A stretch of DNA of 64,000 nt from Cinnamomum chago (Eukaryota > Streptophyta > Magnoliopsida > Laurales > Lauraceae). Location of the stretch: assembly GCA_038049695.1 (NCBI GenBank), contig CP142451.1:35386001-35450000 (forward strand). Direction: 5' to 3'. The notes below the pieces were generated by a model that was given only the letters and a program-made list of their open reading frames with translations, was not told the DNA's origin and did not search any database. Of the stretch, positions 22,255 to 33,595 are shown one piece after another (position 1 is the stretch's first letter; each line of letters begins with the position of its first letter). Position numbers and translations under genes: made by a program.

Positions 22255-22950
22255 TGATCTCAAGATTGGTCCACTCAATAAATCAGCCCAATAGTGTGAA
22301 AAAAACAATAATCTATGCAGCAGAAATTAAATCACAAGCACACACCACAAGGACACTAAATCTAAGGTGGAAAACCCCAACCGGGTGAAAAACCACCAAT
22401 CCGAACTAGATCAAATCAAATACTATGAATCTCGCAATTACAAGAAACTCAAATTTCCTCCCCAGATATCCCCTATCTAAAGACTGAAGTTACATTTTGT
22501 TGCTTCACGCTTCAACGACTTCACACCGTTGATTGCAACAAACTCAATTCAGCGCTTGACTCTCAAATCTTCTACGCAAAAAGATCATCTTTTATAAAAG
22601 ATTTAGAAGAAACCTGGCTCTCTAGAGTACTTGGCAGCATAAATCTTCAATAAATCTCTAGAGAATATTTCTTTCAATTAGATCACTAATTCAGAACTTG
22701 AGAGATGATCTATATCTATTTGGGTTGTGAGAAACACCCAATATATAGCCCCAAATCCGTGGATAAGACTCCTAATAATAATCCACTTAGAATAGAAAGT
22801 CCATCTAAACTTTCACTTAGAGTCCGGATCAGACTGGGCATTGTCCGCCATTCTCGCTATAGTGAGAAAGAGTCTCTCTATAGTGAGACCACATTCTGCC
22901 ATTTTGAATTTTTTGGGCTCTGACGGCCTGACATGGCCTTATAGATGTAA
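22255..22950 (-). repeat. Probable Copia LTR remnant, minus strand
   Basis: On the minus strand, GGTGGTTTTTCACCCGG followed by TTGGGGTTTTCCACC is a phrase common in the R/U5 part of plant Copia LTRs. A TATA-like CTATATATTGG (minus) precedes it by several hundred bases. Ends and target duplications were not resolved. Confidence 0.45.
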
Positions 22951-23258
22951 TCAACATGAAAGAATCATTAGAAAATTAAGATTGTGCCTTTCAACAAAAA
23001 GAAAATTTATGCATTTTTGGCTTCTGTCCATATCATGACTTGATCTGGTGTAGAACAGTTCCTTTTGGATTAAAAATCATAAAATGGGTACTACTCACCC
23101 ACTCCAAATGCAAAGAAAACAAATACTAAGAAAAAATAAATTACAGTTCGAGTTCACAACATGAATGACTTAGATCTCACCATCTCACTGTACCTTATAT
23201 AATCACTCTTAGTATTGGATGAATTTATATCTTTTTGTTGAAGATGGATACAACATGT

Positions 23259-23560
23259 TTTTGAAGATAAACACAATATTAATCAAGCAACTAATTAAGT
23301 TTAAAGGACTCGTAATATTGCCCTTAGACTTTCTGTATTTGTTTCTTTTTAAAGATAAACACAATAGTAATGTGGATTTACCGATTCTAGTTAAATGAGT
23401 TTAAGTTTTGATTTTTCACTTTTGGAGTTTATATTTCTCATTCGAAGATAAACACAATATTAATGTATGTTTCTCTATTCTAGTTGAATGATTTGGAGTT
23501 TTACCTTTTGACTTTTAGCATTATTTTATTTTGTTGAAGATTAACACAATATTAATGATG
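23259..23560. repeat. ~90-bp tandem repeat, four degenerate units
   Basis: GAAGATAAACACAATATTAA or close variants recur at about 23262, 23350, 23443 and 23535, spaced 87-93 bp, with similar AT-rich filler (ATTCTAGTTGAATGA and variants). There is no coding content. Confidence 0.65.
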
Positions 23561-23611
23561 CTTACTAATTTTGGTTAAGGCTTTAATTTTGAGAATTGGG
23601 TTTGGGCTGCC

Positions 23612-25288
23612 TGAAAGTCCTGGGATCTAACCCTAGAGGGGGGGGGGGGGGTTTGAATAGGGTGAGCTACAAAATGTGACCAATTATGACAAATTTTAAC
23701 TTCTTAAAAATAAACTAGTCACAAGTGATGATAAAAAAACAATATGCGGAAGCTAAAAAGAGTCACCACAACGCATTCACCACCACACAATGATTTATAG
23801 TGGTTCGGCCTCAATGCCTACATCCACTACCGGCTTGTGCTCTAATCACCCCACCAGATTTCCACTATCTATGCTTTTCAATAGGCTAAGCAATAACCTT
23901 TACAATGTTGTTTTTCTAGGCTCAACAACAACCTTTACAAGATGCTTTTCTAGGCTAAGCAATAACCTTTACACAATGCTTTTCTTAGGCTAAGCAATAA
24001 CCTTTACAAAAGAAAGATTTCTTTAAGAAGGTGTCTTCACAAAAGATCACTCTAAGAGATACAATTTAAGCTCAATGAAATTGCCTCTTAAATAGGCTAA
24101 TATGAAAGTGAAAAACAAACTCACACAAACACTATATGAATGCAAATGTGTATGCTCATGATGTGTGTGTGTGATAACTTCAATCAAGTTAAAACAAAGT
24201 TCAATTAATATATTGCTTAAAGCAATTCAAAGTTTAAGGCTCATAAAAGATTTGATTGAAGTTTAATGCAAATCACATGTATGAATATCAACTTGTTAAT
24301 GATATGAAAATCAAAGATTCACAAGTTGTATGAAAATGACTAACTTAGTACATGTGATGCATGTGCAATGTTGTTTTCAAAACTAAACAAATTTTACTAA
24401 AGTTCAAATGAATGAAAACAACAAATGAAGATTCAATCAAGTAAAAGAATCATGCTATAAAAGAAAACAAAGTTTTTGGCTAAGCATGATTAAGGAAGAT
24501 TTTAAAACAACTTGAATTGAAATCAAAGTGAAGAATCCAATCTTAATTAGATCAAAGATTAAGAGAAGAATGGATTCAACACATCATAGTTATCATGCTA
24601 AAAATCATTTACCAATAATTTAAACAAAGCATATAACCTATGATTAAGAGAGGTAGAGCTTACTTAGAGATTTAACTTCATTAATCCAAGCTTTAGCTCT
24701 CCAAATGACTCTTTGGTCTCTCTTAGTTCATCCCCTTTTCTTTGTCTCAAAACACTTCAAAAGAGTCTTGAAAATCTTCAACTTTGACAAAGGAATGAAC
24801 TTGGTTTTATACCCAAAAAGTGGGTTTCTGCGTCTGATCCCCGGTCGACCTGCCATACCCCCGGTCGACCTGGTACACACAACGGTCATAAAACAGACCG
24901 TTTGAAAAGAGCTCACCTGGGGCCAAAATTCCCTAAAAATTCATTTTTCAAAATATTTCTTGAGGGAACTTTTTAGGGCATTGAATCAAGCTTGGAAACA
25001 TGATCAAAATCAAACTAAGTGGTTTAAAATCATGAAACATAAAAAGCCTAAAAAGGTTTGAAAGATATAAAACAAAGGCTAGCTTGATTTGATAAAATTC
25101 TTTTCAAAAACAAATGCATCCAAGTTTAAAAACAAAACATGCATAAATCAATAGTTTTACAAATCTTAAAAACAATGCATGTATAAAACAAGATTTCAAG
25201 ATTTTCTAAAACAATGCAAGTGTGAAAATTCAAATGGTGCTAATATGCTAATGCATCCATCAAATTGCAATACACAAAATTCCTAACA
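23612..25288 (-). mobile_element. Family S solo LTR, copy B
   Basis: The LTR is 1677 bp, minus strand, from TGTTAGGAATTTTG (right end) to GGACTTTCA (left end). The perfect 5-bp duplication CTGCC lies at 23607-23611 and 25289-25293. It contains a G-tract (C-tract on minus) at 23640-23651 near the LTR 3' end, two GGTCGACC palindromes (24843-24870) and the pair AACGGTCA...AGACCGTT (24881-24902). There is no internal domain. Confidence 0.9.
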
Positions 25289-25293
25289 CTGCC

Positions 25294-25616
25294 GACTTAA
25301 ATAAATTGATTCTCTTAGATGTGGGTTATATAGGTTGGGTTCGGGAAGATAACCCTTGTTAATATGTCCCATTTTGACACGACTTAATTAAATTGTAATT
25401 TCCATCTCGAGTTGTTGGGCAATCATTTGATGTTTTTAGACGAGTTTTGTGATGAAAATTTACCCTTTAATGCAAATTTTCTATTAAGAAATGCTTTTGT
25501 CACGTACCATCCTCCCTCTATTTAAAGGGACTCGAGGCAAAAGAAATTGAAACTCAAGCAGAGAATTGCCCTTTCCATCTTCTATCACTTTGCTGTAGGA
25601 TTTGTACTGTGCCAAT
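25294..25616. other. Non-coding spacer
   Basis: AT-rich. A TATA-like CTATTTAAAGG (25518-25528) occurs, but no gene follows it; an rRNA-derived piece begins at 25617. Confidence 0.3.
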
Positions 25617-25985
25617 GACTAGGCTAGGGTGATTGTTTACCAAAGGTATAGATCTTTGCAAAGGCGTAAGACCCTGAAAGGGGCTTGACGCCAACCTAGT
25701 TTCGGAAGGTGAAGGAAGTTAGAGTCCTGGTATCAGGAAACAATGATTAAAGCCTCGATGAATAGCGGCCATAACTATAACGGTCCTAAGATAGACAAAT
25801 ACCTTGTTGTGTAGTTTTGATCGTAATGATCTAGCTAGGCAATATATTGGAGAGAGGCTAAGTGAAATAGACATATCTATGAAGATGTATACTGCTCGTA
25901 GCTGGCTAGAAAGAGCTTATGAAGGTATTTTGTTCCCTTGGATTGGCTTTGGGCCTTTCCTACGTAGCTTGGGTCGAGGGTAAAT
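25617..25985 (+). pseudogene. Organellar-type large-subunit rRNA fragment (NUPT/NUMT)
   Basis: The stretch follows bacterial-type 23S rRNA domain IV-V order: TGTTTACCAAAG, GCAAAGGCGTAAGACC, TTCGGAAGGTGAAGGAAGTT, ATAACTATAACGGTCCTAAG, AAATAGACATATCTATGAAG, GGATTGGCTTTGGGCCTTTC. These are strongly conserved plastid/mitochondrial rRNA landmarks. Internal deletions and many substitutions (for example GGTAGCGAAATTCC changed and shortened) show a decayed nuclear copy. Plastid or mitochondrial origin cannot be settled by eye. Confidence 0.85.
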
Positions 25986-27640
25986 AAGAATATCATTGCA
26001 TGATATTCTATTACGATCTAAAGTAGTCTTTGTAGCTTTCTTAGGCATACCACCAATCTTGAGTCACAATCAGATGCCTTAAGCCATTCTAGCATCAAAG
26101 TGGAAAAACTCATACCTTGACTTGTATCATGTAATCCTTGGTGACCACTTTGGATCTCCAAAGAGATAATTGTCAGCTCCATCCCTACAATCCGATTGGG
26201 GTAGAGACCAATAACTTCCTCCATTAGAACCATTTGCTTCCATTGCCAACGGGATATATGGCTGATACTTTCTAGGGTCTTCTACTATATTGCCTTAAAA
26301 GGGCAAAGATGGAGGCGACAATTATGTCTTTGGAGACACCAAAGTAGTTGTTGAAGGATTGGTGATGCATGTAAAAAGATCATGACTTTTCCTTCATTGA
26401 TTTTGGAAGGGTTTGTGGGGCATCAGATTTTAGATTTGTACATCATTTTTCTTAACTTCAGGTTGAGACTGGAATAAAAATCTTTTGGTTCAATTCAGGT
26501 TCATTGGTCTATATTTGTAGACCTAGATATCCAAGTGCCATCATTCTATACATATTTTAAATATTTTTGTATTTCTCATCCTTTTTTTTGAAGCAATGAA
26601 ACACTAATGCATGTTTGCAACAATGGTTATATGATGGGGACTTTTTTCCATTTTGACTTCTATATACTCCAAAATAAATTAAACATATTATTCATATCTA
26701 TTATTTTCTACAAGGACCCAAATTGACCCAAGATTCTTCCATCTATGTACAACTTGGAGTGTCTCAAATGATATATTAATGTATATGTACTTACCACTAA
26801 TGTAATATAGTTTTACGTTGCAAGATATATATGTAATCTTATGTCTTGATTTGGGCCCGATCTTATACATTAGATTCAAGTATGTTATATATGGGTCTGG
26901 CTCTTGAACTTGTGGGGGAATTTGGTGCAATTTGAACCTGACTCAACCGGACACGTTTCCATCTCTACCATTAGCAATACACATATGACGCTCTAGAGCT
27001 TATTTAAGTAGTAAGGAATGTCAATTGGCATGGAGTCATTCTGGAATTCGATTGCCTTGCTTAGACCCTTTTAGCCCATGTGGCTTTGGAGGGCCAATAA
27101 AAAATGTTAATGGATTCATTCTCGCATAGTTTGCAACTTTAGGATAAGTTTGTGTAGCAAGAGGATTCTACTCTCCATGGATTTCCGTTTCTGAGGAGAA
27201 AGGAATCAATATGAGTTCCTACTTCTCACATAGAAAATTAATATTTTGTTACATGTTGATCATTCTCCTAAATCAACCAAGCTATAAAAATGCAAATGGA
27301 ACTCTCTCAAATGGCAATATTACACTATTTAACATCTTTTAAAATCTTATGGCCATCGATTGAGAAGTTAGGATACTCTCATAAGAATTTTTTTTAATGA
27401 GCCACTTGAAGTTGGCTTTTGATCTATGTATCTTTTTTTAATAAAAAATAAATATTAAAGTTAAAGGACCAAGATTTTTGTCTGTTCACGATTTGTATTC
27501 TCTTTGCCACAATTAAGGTTAATATTAATACTTAATACTAATAAGAGATAATCAAGAGGTAAAGTTTTCCCTTATCTATCTATAAATATAGAAAGAAAAA
27601 CTGATATTTGAAATCACAATAAAGAAAATTTCCCATGAGT
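25986..27640. other. No recognised gene
   Basis: AT-rich. A plus-strand phrase at about 26305-26365 (GKDGGDNYVFGDTKVVVEG) resembles the antisense reading of the duplicated segment near 35550 (GTNYVFGDAKVGAQG), so an unrecognised coding exon family may be present. A minus-strand frame (26018-26233) is unassigned. Confidence 0.3.
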
Positions 27641-28625
27641 CAAGTGGTTAAATCAGTAATGTGAGATAAATTGTACGTTAATGTAAAAGATATGAAAAGA
27701 CTATATATTAATGTAAAAGATATGATTAATATAATAGATATAATAAACTTTGCATTAAGTAAAATATAAAAGATAAGATAGACTCTGCATTAATGTAAAA
27801 GATAAAAGAAATGATAGACTCTGTATTAAGTAAAAGATAAAAGATATGATTGGCTCCGCATTAATGTAAGATAAAAGAAATGTAGACTCTGTATTAAGAT
27901 ATGATAGATTTTGCATTATGTAAATGATACAAGATATGATGGACTCTGTATTGAGTAAAAGATAAAAGATATGATAGGTTTTGCATTAATGTAAAAGATA
28001 TGATAGATTTTGCATTAATTTAAAAGATACGAGATATGATAGACTTTGCATTAACGTAAAAGATATGATAGACTTTACATTAATGTAAAAGATATGATTG
28101 ATTCTGCATTAATTTAAAAAATATAATAGATTTTGCATTAATATAAAAGATATGATAGAATTTGCATTATTGTAAAAGATAAAAGATATGATAGACTCTG
28201 TAGTAAAAGATATATAAATGATAAAAGATATGATAGATTTTTCATTAATGTAAATGACATGATATATTTTGCATTAATGTAAAAGATATGATAGATTTTG
28301 TATTAATGTAAAAGATACAAGATATGATGGACTTCGTATTAAGTAAAAGATAAAAGATATGAAATATTTTTCTTTAATTCAAAAGATATGATAGATTTTG
28401 TATTAATGTAAAAAATACGAAATATGCTAGACTTCACATTAATGTAAAAGATATGATAAAATTTGAATTAAGTAAAAGATATAATAGATTTTGCATTAAA
28501 ATAAAAGATATGTTGCACTCAACATAAAGGAAAATATATGATAGACTTTACATTAATGTAAAAGATATGATTGATTCTGCATTGATGTAAAAGATATGAT
28601 AGATTTTGCATTAATGTAGAACATA
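27640..28625. repeat. Degenerate ~30-bp minisatellite, array 1
   Basis: Roughly thirty imperfect units of the type GTAAAAGATATGATAGAC + TTTGCATTAAT, with frequent deletions (AGTAAAAGATAAAAGATATG). A second array of the same family is at 33225-33595. Both precede homologous sequence, marking a tandem duplication. Confidence 0.85.
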
Positions 28626-29930
28626 TTCTTAATTTGGAGGACTAATTTAACATTTAGATCTTAATTCTGGTTTGTTTAAAAACATTACATTCTAGTACCA
28701 ATATCGGTTTGAACTTTTGTCGAACATATAGGCATTGTGGCCCTGAGCTAAACCTAACCTGTGTTCATGCTTACTACTGGTGCCACTACTATTGACCCTT
28801 TATTTTCACCATTGGGTCATGTGGGACCCTTGATTTAAGGCATCCACATCACATGGTCCTAAATAAATAGGAGTGTCTCGAATTTCACTTCCCTCATATA
28901 AAAAACTAATCATTAAATTGATCAATATAATTTGGAATTCGATGGAGGATAATTAATTTTAGTTCTAAAACAATTAGTACTAAGGAGTATATATAAATAT
29001 ATAAATCAAAGGCCTTTTAGCTTTAAATGATAAGAATTGTTAGAAAATTTTATTTTTTTATTATATTGTATGCATTTCCTTTTTTTAATATTTTTCTACT
29101 TTTCTCATAGTATTCAATTTTGGTGGTAGTTCTCAAAATATCACATGAGTATTGGGAAAGTACCATTCTAAGAATAAAATGTTTAAAAGCTATGTCAAGT
29201 AAAGTTGATATTAAAGAGAAAACTAGAAGAACCAAAAAATTGTTGATTTGACCATAAGTCAAGGGAGTCTATTTCAGTACGTTAGAAAAACATGAGGTTT
29301 TTTTTTTTTTTTTTTTAACTTGTGATAAAAATGAAGGGGTTTCATATAAAATTTATTGAAGAAATGCTTGCTTCCGTACCTCTGCCTATCAATATAAACA
29401 AAGCGTAAGCATAAGAAACGGAATCCCAAGTATCTAACGGCCTTGTCCATCTCTCGTCACTTTGCATACAATTGAACGCCAAAGCTCGAAGATCGTGATT
29501 CAAGCCAAATGAAATTGAAGCATTCATTGCATGATCTTTGTTGGGATTTAAACTAGTCAATGGAGCTCTTTCGAGCATACTATCATTCTTGAGAAAGATG
29601 CCAAAGCTCCATCTAGCATTAAGAAATGAGAAGTCCTCACCTTCGCTTTCATGATTTGATTCCAGGACATCCACTTTGGCGTCATCAAAGACCTAATTAG
29701 AGGCAACATTTGTGCCTTATTGGTTGCAGCAAAGACTGGAGACTTCTTTATTTAGAACTCTTTGCTTCAGTAGTCAGCTTGATGTATTGATTGGCAAAAA
29801 CATGGTTATGGTAACGATCTCTAACAACGTGATTGCTGTCATTGTATGGTTCCATTATCAAGAGATGATCCCATATTTCCATTAGCTAAGTAGCTTAATT
29901 TCTTGGAGTATTTTGAGAAGACTTTGCAGA
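28626..29930. repeat. Duplicated segment S1
   Basis: Homologous to 33596-34360 and 35356-35790 (for example AACCTAACCTGTGTTCATGC versus AACATGACCTGTGCTCATGC; TGAAGCATTCATTGCATG in both). Divergence is perhaps a fifth to a quarter. It has a 21-T run at 29299-29319. A possible minus-strand exon is annotated separately. Confidence 0.8.
29342..29692 (-). CDS. Unrecognised minus-strand reading frame in segment S1
   Basis: An open frame of about 110 codons on the minus strand (HESEGEDFSFLNARW, DHAMNASISFGLNHDLRALA). The homologous antisense stretch in S2 (35400-35580) keeps AKVGAQGSGHERKGTDFSFL but then loses frame. Similarity at the peptide level between the two copies, including the upstream DDAKV/GDAKV phrase, hints at a once-coding exon. 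I do not recognise the family, there is no convincing start, and function is unknown. It could be a dead exon. Confidence 0.3.
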   Translation of the reverse strand, partial: VFDDAKVDVLESNHESEGEDFSFLNARWSFGIFLKNDSMLERAPLTSLNPNKDHAMNASISFGLNHDLRALAFNCMQSDERWTRPLDTWDSVSYAYALFILIGRGTEASISSINFI

Positions 29931-30480
29931 AGACAAATCACTTGATGAATAATCAGAATCTTTAAATTATACAAATTACTAATAAATTTTTTTTTTGTCT
30001 ATTTACCCTTTCTTATTATGATATTTTTGGGATTTGCAATTGCATTTCAACTTTAATAATACAAAAAAAAATAATATTATATAGAATCGGGAAAGTATTC
30101 TTCTAGTACAAATATTGAATAATTATTATAGTATTTTTTTTCAATCTATCATCAATATATATATATGGCATTGATATTTAAGTCTCCAAATTAAGTGGGC
30201 TTCCCCTTCGAAGCCATGGGAGCAGTTTGACTAGCAATAGGTGCCTTCATCATATTCCATACGTCTTCATATATAAGATTAGAAGATTTTATTTGTGAGT
30301 TTCTCTCAACACCATGTGGTCATAAGCAATGACAAGCATATTAGACACTAAAGGGAAAAAATTATTTAGAGTCAGAAAAGAACAAAAAAAGAGATTTGTT
30401 GGAAATAGTTTGGCCAAACTTTAATAAGTTCTTCTGTAAATGGGAAAAATACAAAAACATGTTTGTAAATGTCAAGCAAC
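29931..30480. other. Spacer upstream of MBD copy 1
   Basis: AT-rich with poly-T and a TATATATATA run near 30156. No coding region is seen. Confidence 0.3.
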
Positions 30481-30541
30481 AAGGGGGGCTTTACATAATT
30501 TTTTTGGAGTAATTGCTCCCTCCCCTCCCTACCTTTCTCTT

Positions 30542-30548
30542 TATAAAG
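30542..30548 (+). promoter_or_regulatory. TATA box of MBD copy 1
   Basis: TATAAAG lies in CTCTTTATAAAGAGGCCGAAGG, about 115 bases before the ancestral ATG. The equivalent box in copy 2 (45408-45416) is in a similar context, so it predates the duplication. Confidence 0.55.
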
Positions 30549-30657
30549 AGGCCGAAGGAGAAGAAAATTGCTCAAGTCTCAAGTTCTCAAAGTTCTCAAA
30601 AGTCTTCTCATTTCTAATTTAATTAAGAGGCTTTCATTTTTCTTCTCACCTATCTCA

Positions 30658-31418
30658 ATGGTTTCTTTCCAACCTTAACACAAGGTATCAGAAGTAGCAT
30701 ATGAAATCTCTCACACTATGTTGTTGATAGCGGTCGAAGATGCAAGGACTCCGCTACAATCGGGGAATACGGGTGTTGCGACATCCATGGTGCCATGGGA
30801 GGCACCAGAGTCAACCTCGGAGAGGCCAGAATGGCTGCCTGAGTGCTGGACAGTGAAAGTCACGACTAGAAGAAATGGAAAAACGACTAGAGTGAAAAAT
30901 CGGGTAATACAATCTCTGTGCAATTTTTTTTTAATTTGTCTTTCTTTTCTTTTTCTTCTAATGAGATTTGGAATCTTAGGATTTGATGTTTGGAAAGTAG
31001 TATTTTAGATTTTAGGGAGAAAGAGAGATGATGATGATAATAAGTTGGAAATTCTTGTATATATTGTGGATTTTGAAATATTGAAATCAACGTTTAGAAG
31101 ATTATTTAATAGTTTAAGGTTTATGATTCTAGGAAAGAGTCTTGACTATATTATTGGATGTGCAGTTTTATTATGATCAGGTATCTCATCATCATTTCCG
31201 CTCAATGAAAGAAGTTGAATGCTTCATAAAACCAGGAATGATATGAAGAAACACATCCGGATCAGATACATCTGCTACCGATGGACTTGTAAGTTTGATA
31301 GATACTCAATTGCAAGTCTTGTAGTAATCAATCATTTGTGAGACTTTTCTTTTTATTCTTCTGTTGTTTATAGCCATCTGGTGAGGTAAATCAACTTGAA
31401 GAGTGAGTCCTTTAATTA
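30658..31418 (+). pseudogene. Methyl-CpG-binding domain (MBD) gene, copy 1, broken
   Basis: Exon 1 (to 30903, donor GTAATA) encodes RPEWLPECWTVKVTTRRNGK, the start of an MBD fold; ATG 30718 gives an open frame although copy 2 suggests an earlier ancestral ATG near 30658. Exon 2 (31165-31270) follows a TGCAG acceptor and reads FYYDQVSHHHFRSMKEVECF, then PGMI-stop, then TSATDGL, ending at GTAAGT. Plant MBD5/6-like proteins have this order and bind methylated CG. The in-frame TGA in exon 2 and loss of homology soon after exon 3 starts (about 31372) indicate a pseudogene. Confidence 0.75.
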
Positions 31419-31502
31419 TATTCTAGTAGGAAACTGTTTATTACTTCCAATTTCATTATTTAAATATCTCAAATGATTTTTTTTTTTTGTTGACGATGGC
31501 TA

Positions 31503-31690
31503 GAAGAAGGTACAAAGGAGGTCTTGATGTTCGAGAAGGCACAAAGGATTGCATGATTTATGAGAAGGCACAAAGGAGGTCCTGGCGTATGAAAAGGTAC
31601 AAAGGAGGTCCTTAAGTATGAAAATGTACAGAGGAGGTCCTGACGTACGAAAAGGTACAAAGGAGGTCTTGAAGTATGAAGAAAGGACAA
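31503..31690. repeat. 29-bp minisatellite, about six units
   Basis: Units of the type GAAAAGGTACAAAGGAGGTC + CTGACGTAT start at about 31503, 31533, 31562, 31591, 31620 and 31649. Because 29 is not a multiple of 3, the minus-strand frames crossing it are by-products. Confidence 0.8.
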
Positions 31691-33224
31691 GATTGCCTTT
31701 GTAGATGGTGTTGTGAGAAGAAACAAAGGTCCTGAAACAACTAGAAGGGGACAACTCATCCTGAATCCCTCCTTGCACATCCTAGGCTTGTTCCAAGAGC
31801 ATCAAGCATGAATGTTTCCTTAGTGAACCGAAGTGCTAAGACAAGTCCTACTAGAATGTCTTACTCCAAAGACATTTTTATTGTATTGACTATTCAGATT
31901 GAGGTCTGCACAATTACAATCTTGGCCAAGCAAGACTGGGGCATGCAACATAGAATGTAAACCAACCTAAGTGATCAACCTTTTCCTTAAATGTGACTCC
32001 TAAGAGGTAACCCCTACTAGTTTGTATTATCATAACCATATGGTTTTCTACCTTTTAGTCGAATAAAAATGTTCATATACTTCATTTCCTAAATGTCTTA
32101 TTGTTGTCATTCGAAAAGAGAAGAAAAAAAAATTCAATCAATCAATCAATCTCTCTGTCTCCTTTGTGTGTTGAAGAGTGACTAATATTTATTCAGTCCT
32201 AGAACGTTTCTGGATTTGCGCATAGATATAAATGGAAACAATCAATTCGTTAGAATGGTCATTGCATGCAATTAATTTCATGTGGAATGACATTTGGTTA
32301 AGAAAACGAGGTGATGTCAGTGCTCAATTTTTCATGTGACTCGGGAGATCATTCAAGAGTAACTCACTCAGTTTGTCTCCCCATTATTTTCCTTTCCCGG
32401 CATCAATAACAATTAAACCTGAACATTCTCCATTCTCAATTTGTGAACACGTCTTCAACATAATGTTGCTCCCTTACTCAATATCGAGCCACACGGCAGC
32501 ACTAAACACCCATGTGCAAGTGGGTCATATCATATAGTAGGGCCAGATTTCCACAATCCAAAGAATGGAGAGATGTCAGTGCATGTGACATGTATTTATT
32601 TTTTTTTATAGTAGGGCCAGATTTCCACAATCCAAAGAATGGAGAGATCTCATCAGTGATTGTAGCAAAAAAAAAAAAAAAATTTCGATGAATCTACTTG
32701 TTCATGATTACCATCCTCTATGTTTGTAACTATAAAATACATAGGAATTGAATTCATATAGAAATACATGGTCAAATTAGCTTCAACTAAAAATCATATA
32801 AGTGATAAAGAGCGAAGGATTTGAGGCATTGTTGTGGATGAGACCTTTGACTTCTATAGAATTCAAATCACTGGGTATTCATTTACCCAATTCTCTTTTC
32901 AATTTCATTGGAGTGAAAGTTATTTGATAATTTTTGGATGGCTCCAAAATAGTTTTCTAAGGCTTCATTTGGTATCCTTACTCTTATTTCGACAGAGCCA
33001 TCCAAAATAGAGACGTAAAAAAATGAGCCATAAAAAAGTGGCTAAAATCAAACAAGGTGTTTCGGCTTAAAAAAAAACTTTCGACTCTACTTTTTTGAGT
33101 CCCTGCTACTCTTATTTTCAAAAGTGCGAAATTGGGGATTCTCATAAGAGGATTTGTCAATGCTTCTCCATAGCGAGTAGAGGGTAAAATTGTGTCTCGA
33201 ATGCTCCTATTTTCCGAACCTATA
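31691..33224. other. No recognised gene; local duplication
   Basis: TATAGTAGGGCCAGATTTCC and the following 24 bases occur twice, at 32533 and 32607 (74-bp spacing). The stretch around 32955-33130 (GGCTTCATTTGGTATCC and following) has the look of a MITE but no terminal repeats were resolved. Confidence 0.35.
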
Positions 33225-33595
33225 CATTAAGTAAAAGATATGATAGACATTGCATTAATGTAAAAGATATGATGGACTCTACATTAATGTAAAAGATATA
33301 ATAGACTCTAAATTAAGTAAATAAATATGATAGACTTTGCATTAATGTAAAAGATACATTAGACTCTATATTAATGTAAATGAGGTGATTAATATAAAAG
33401 ATATGAAAGGCCCTACATTAAGTAAAAAATATGATAGACATTGCATTAATATAAGAAATATGATAAACTTCACATTAATTTAAAAGATACGATAGACTTT
33501 GATTAATGTAAAAGATATAATTAATGTAAAAGATGAGATAGACTCTCCATAAATGTAAAGGATATGACATGCTTTGCATTAATGGAAAACATATC
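33225..33595. repeat. Degenerate ~30-bp minisatellite, array 2
   Basis: Same unit family as array 1 (AAAAGATATGATAGAC + TTGCATTAATGT). About a dozen units. It marks the second copy of the tandem duplication. Confidence 0.85.
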
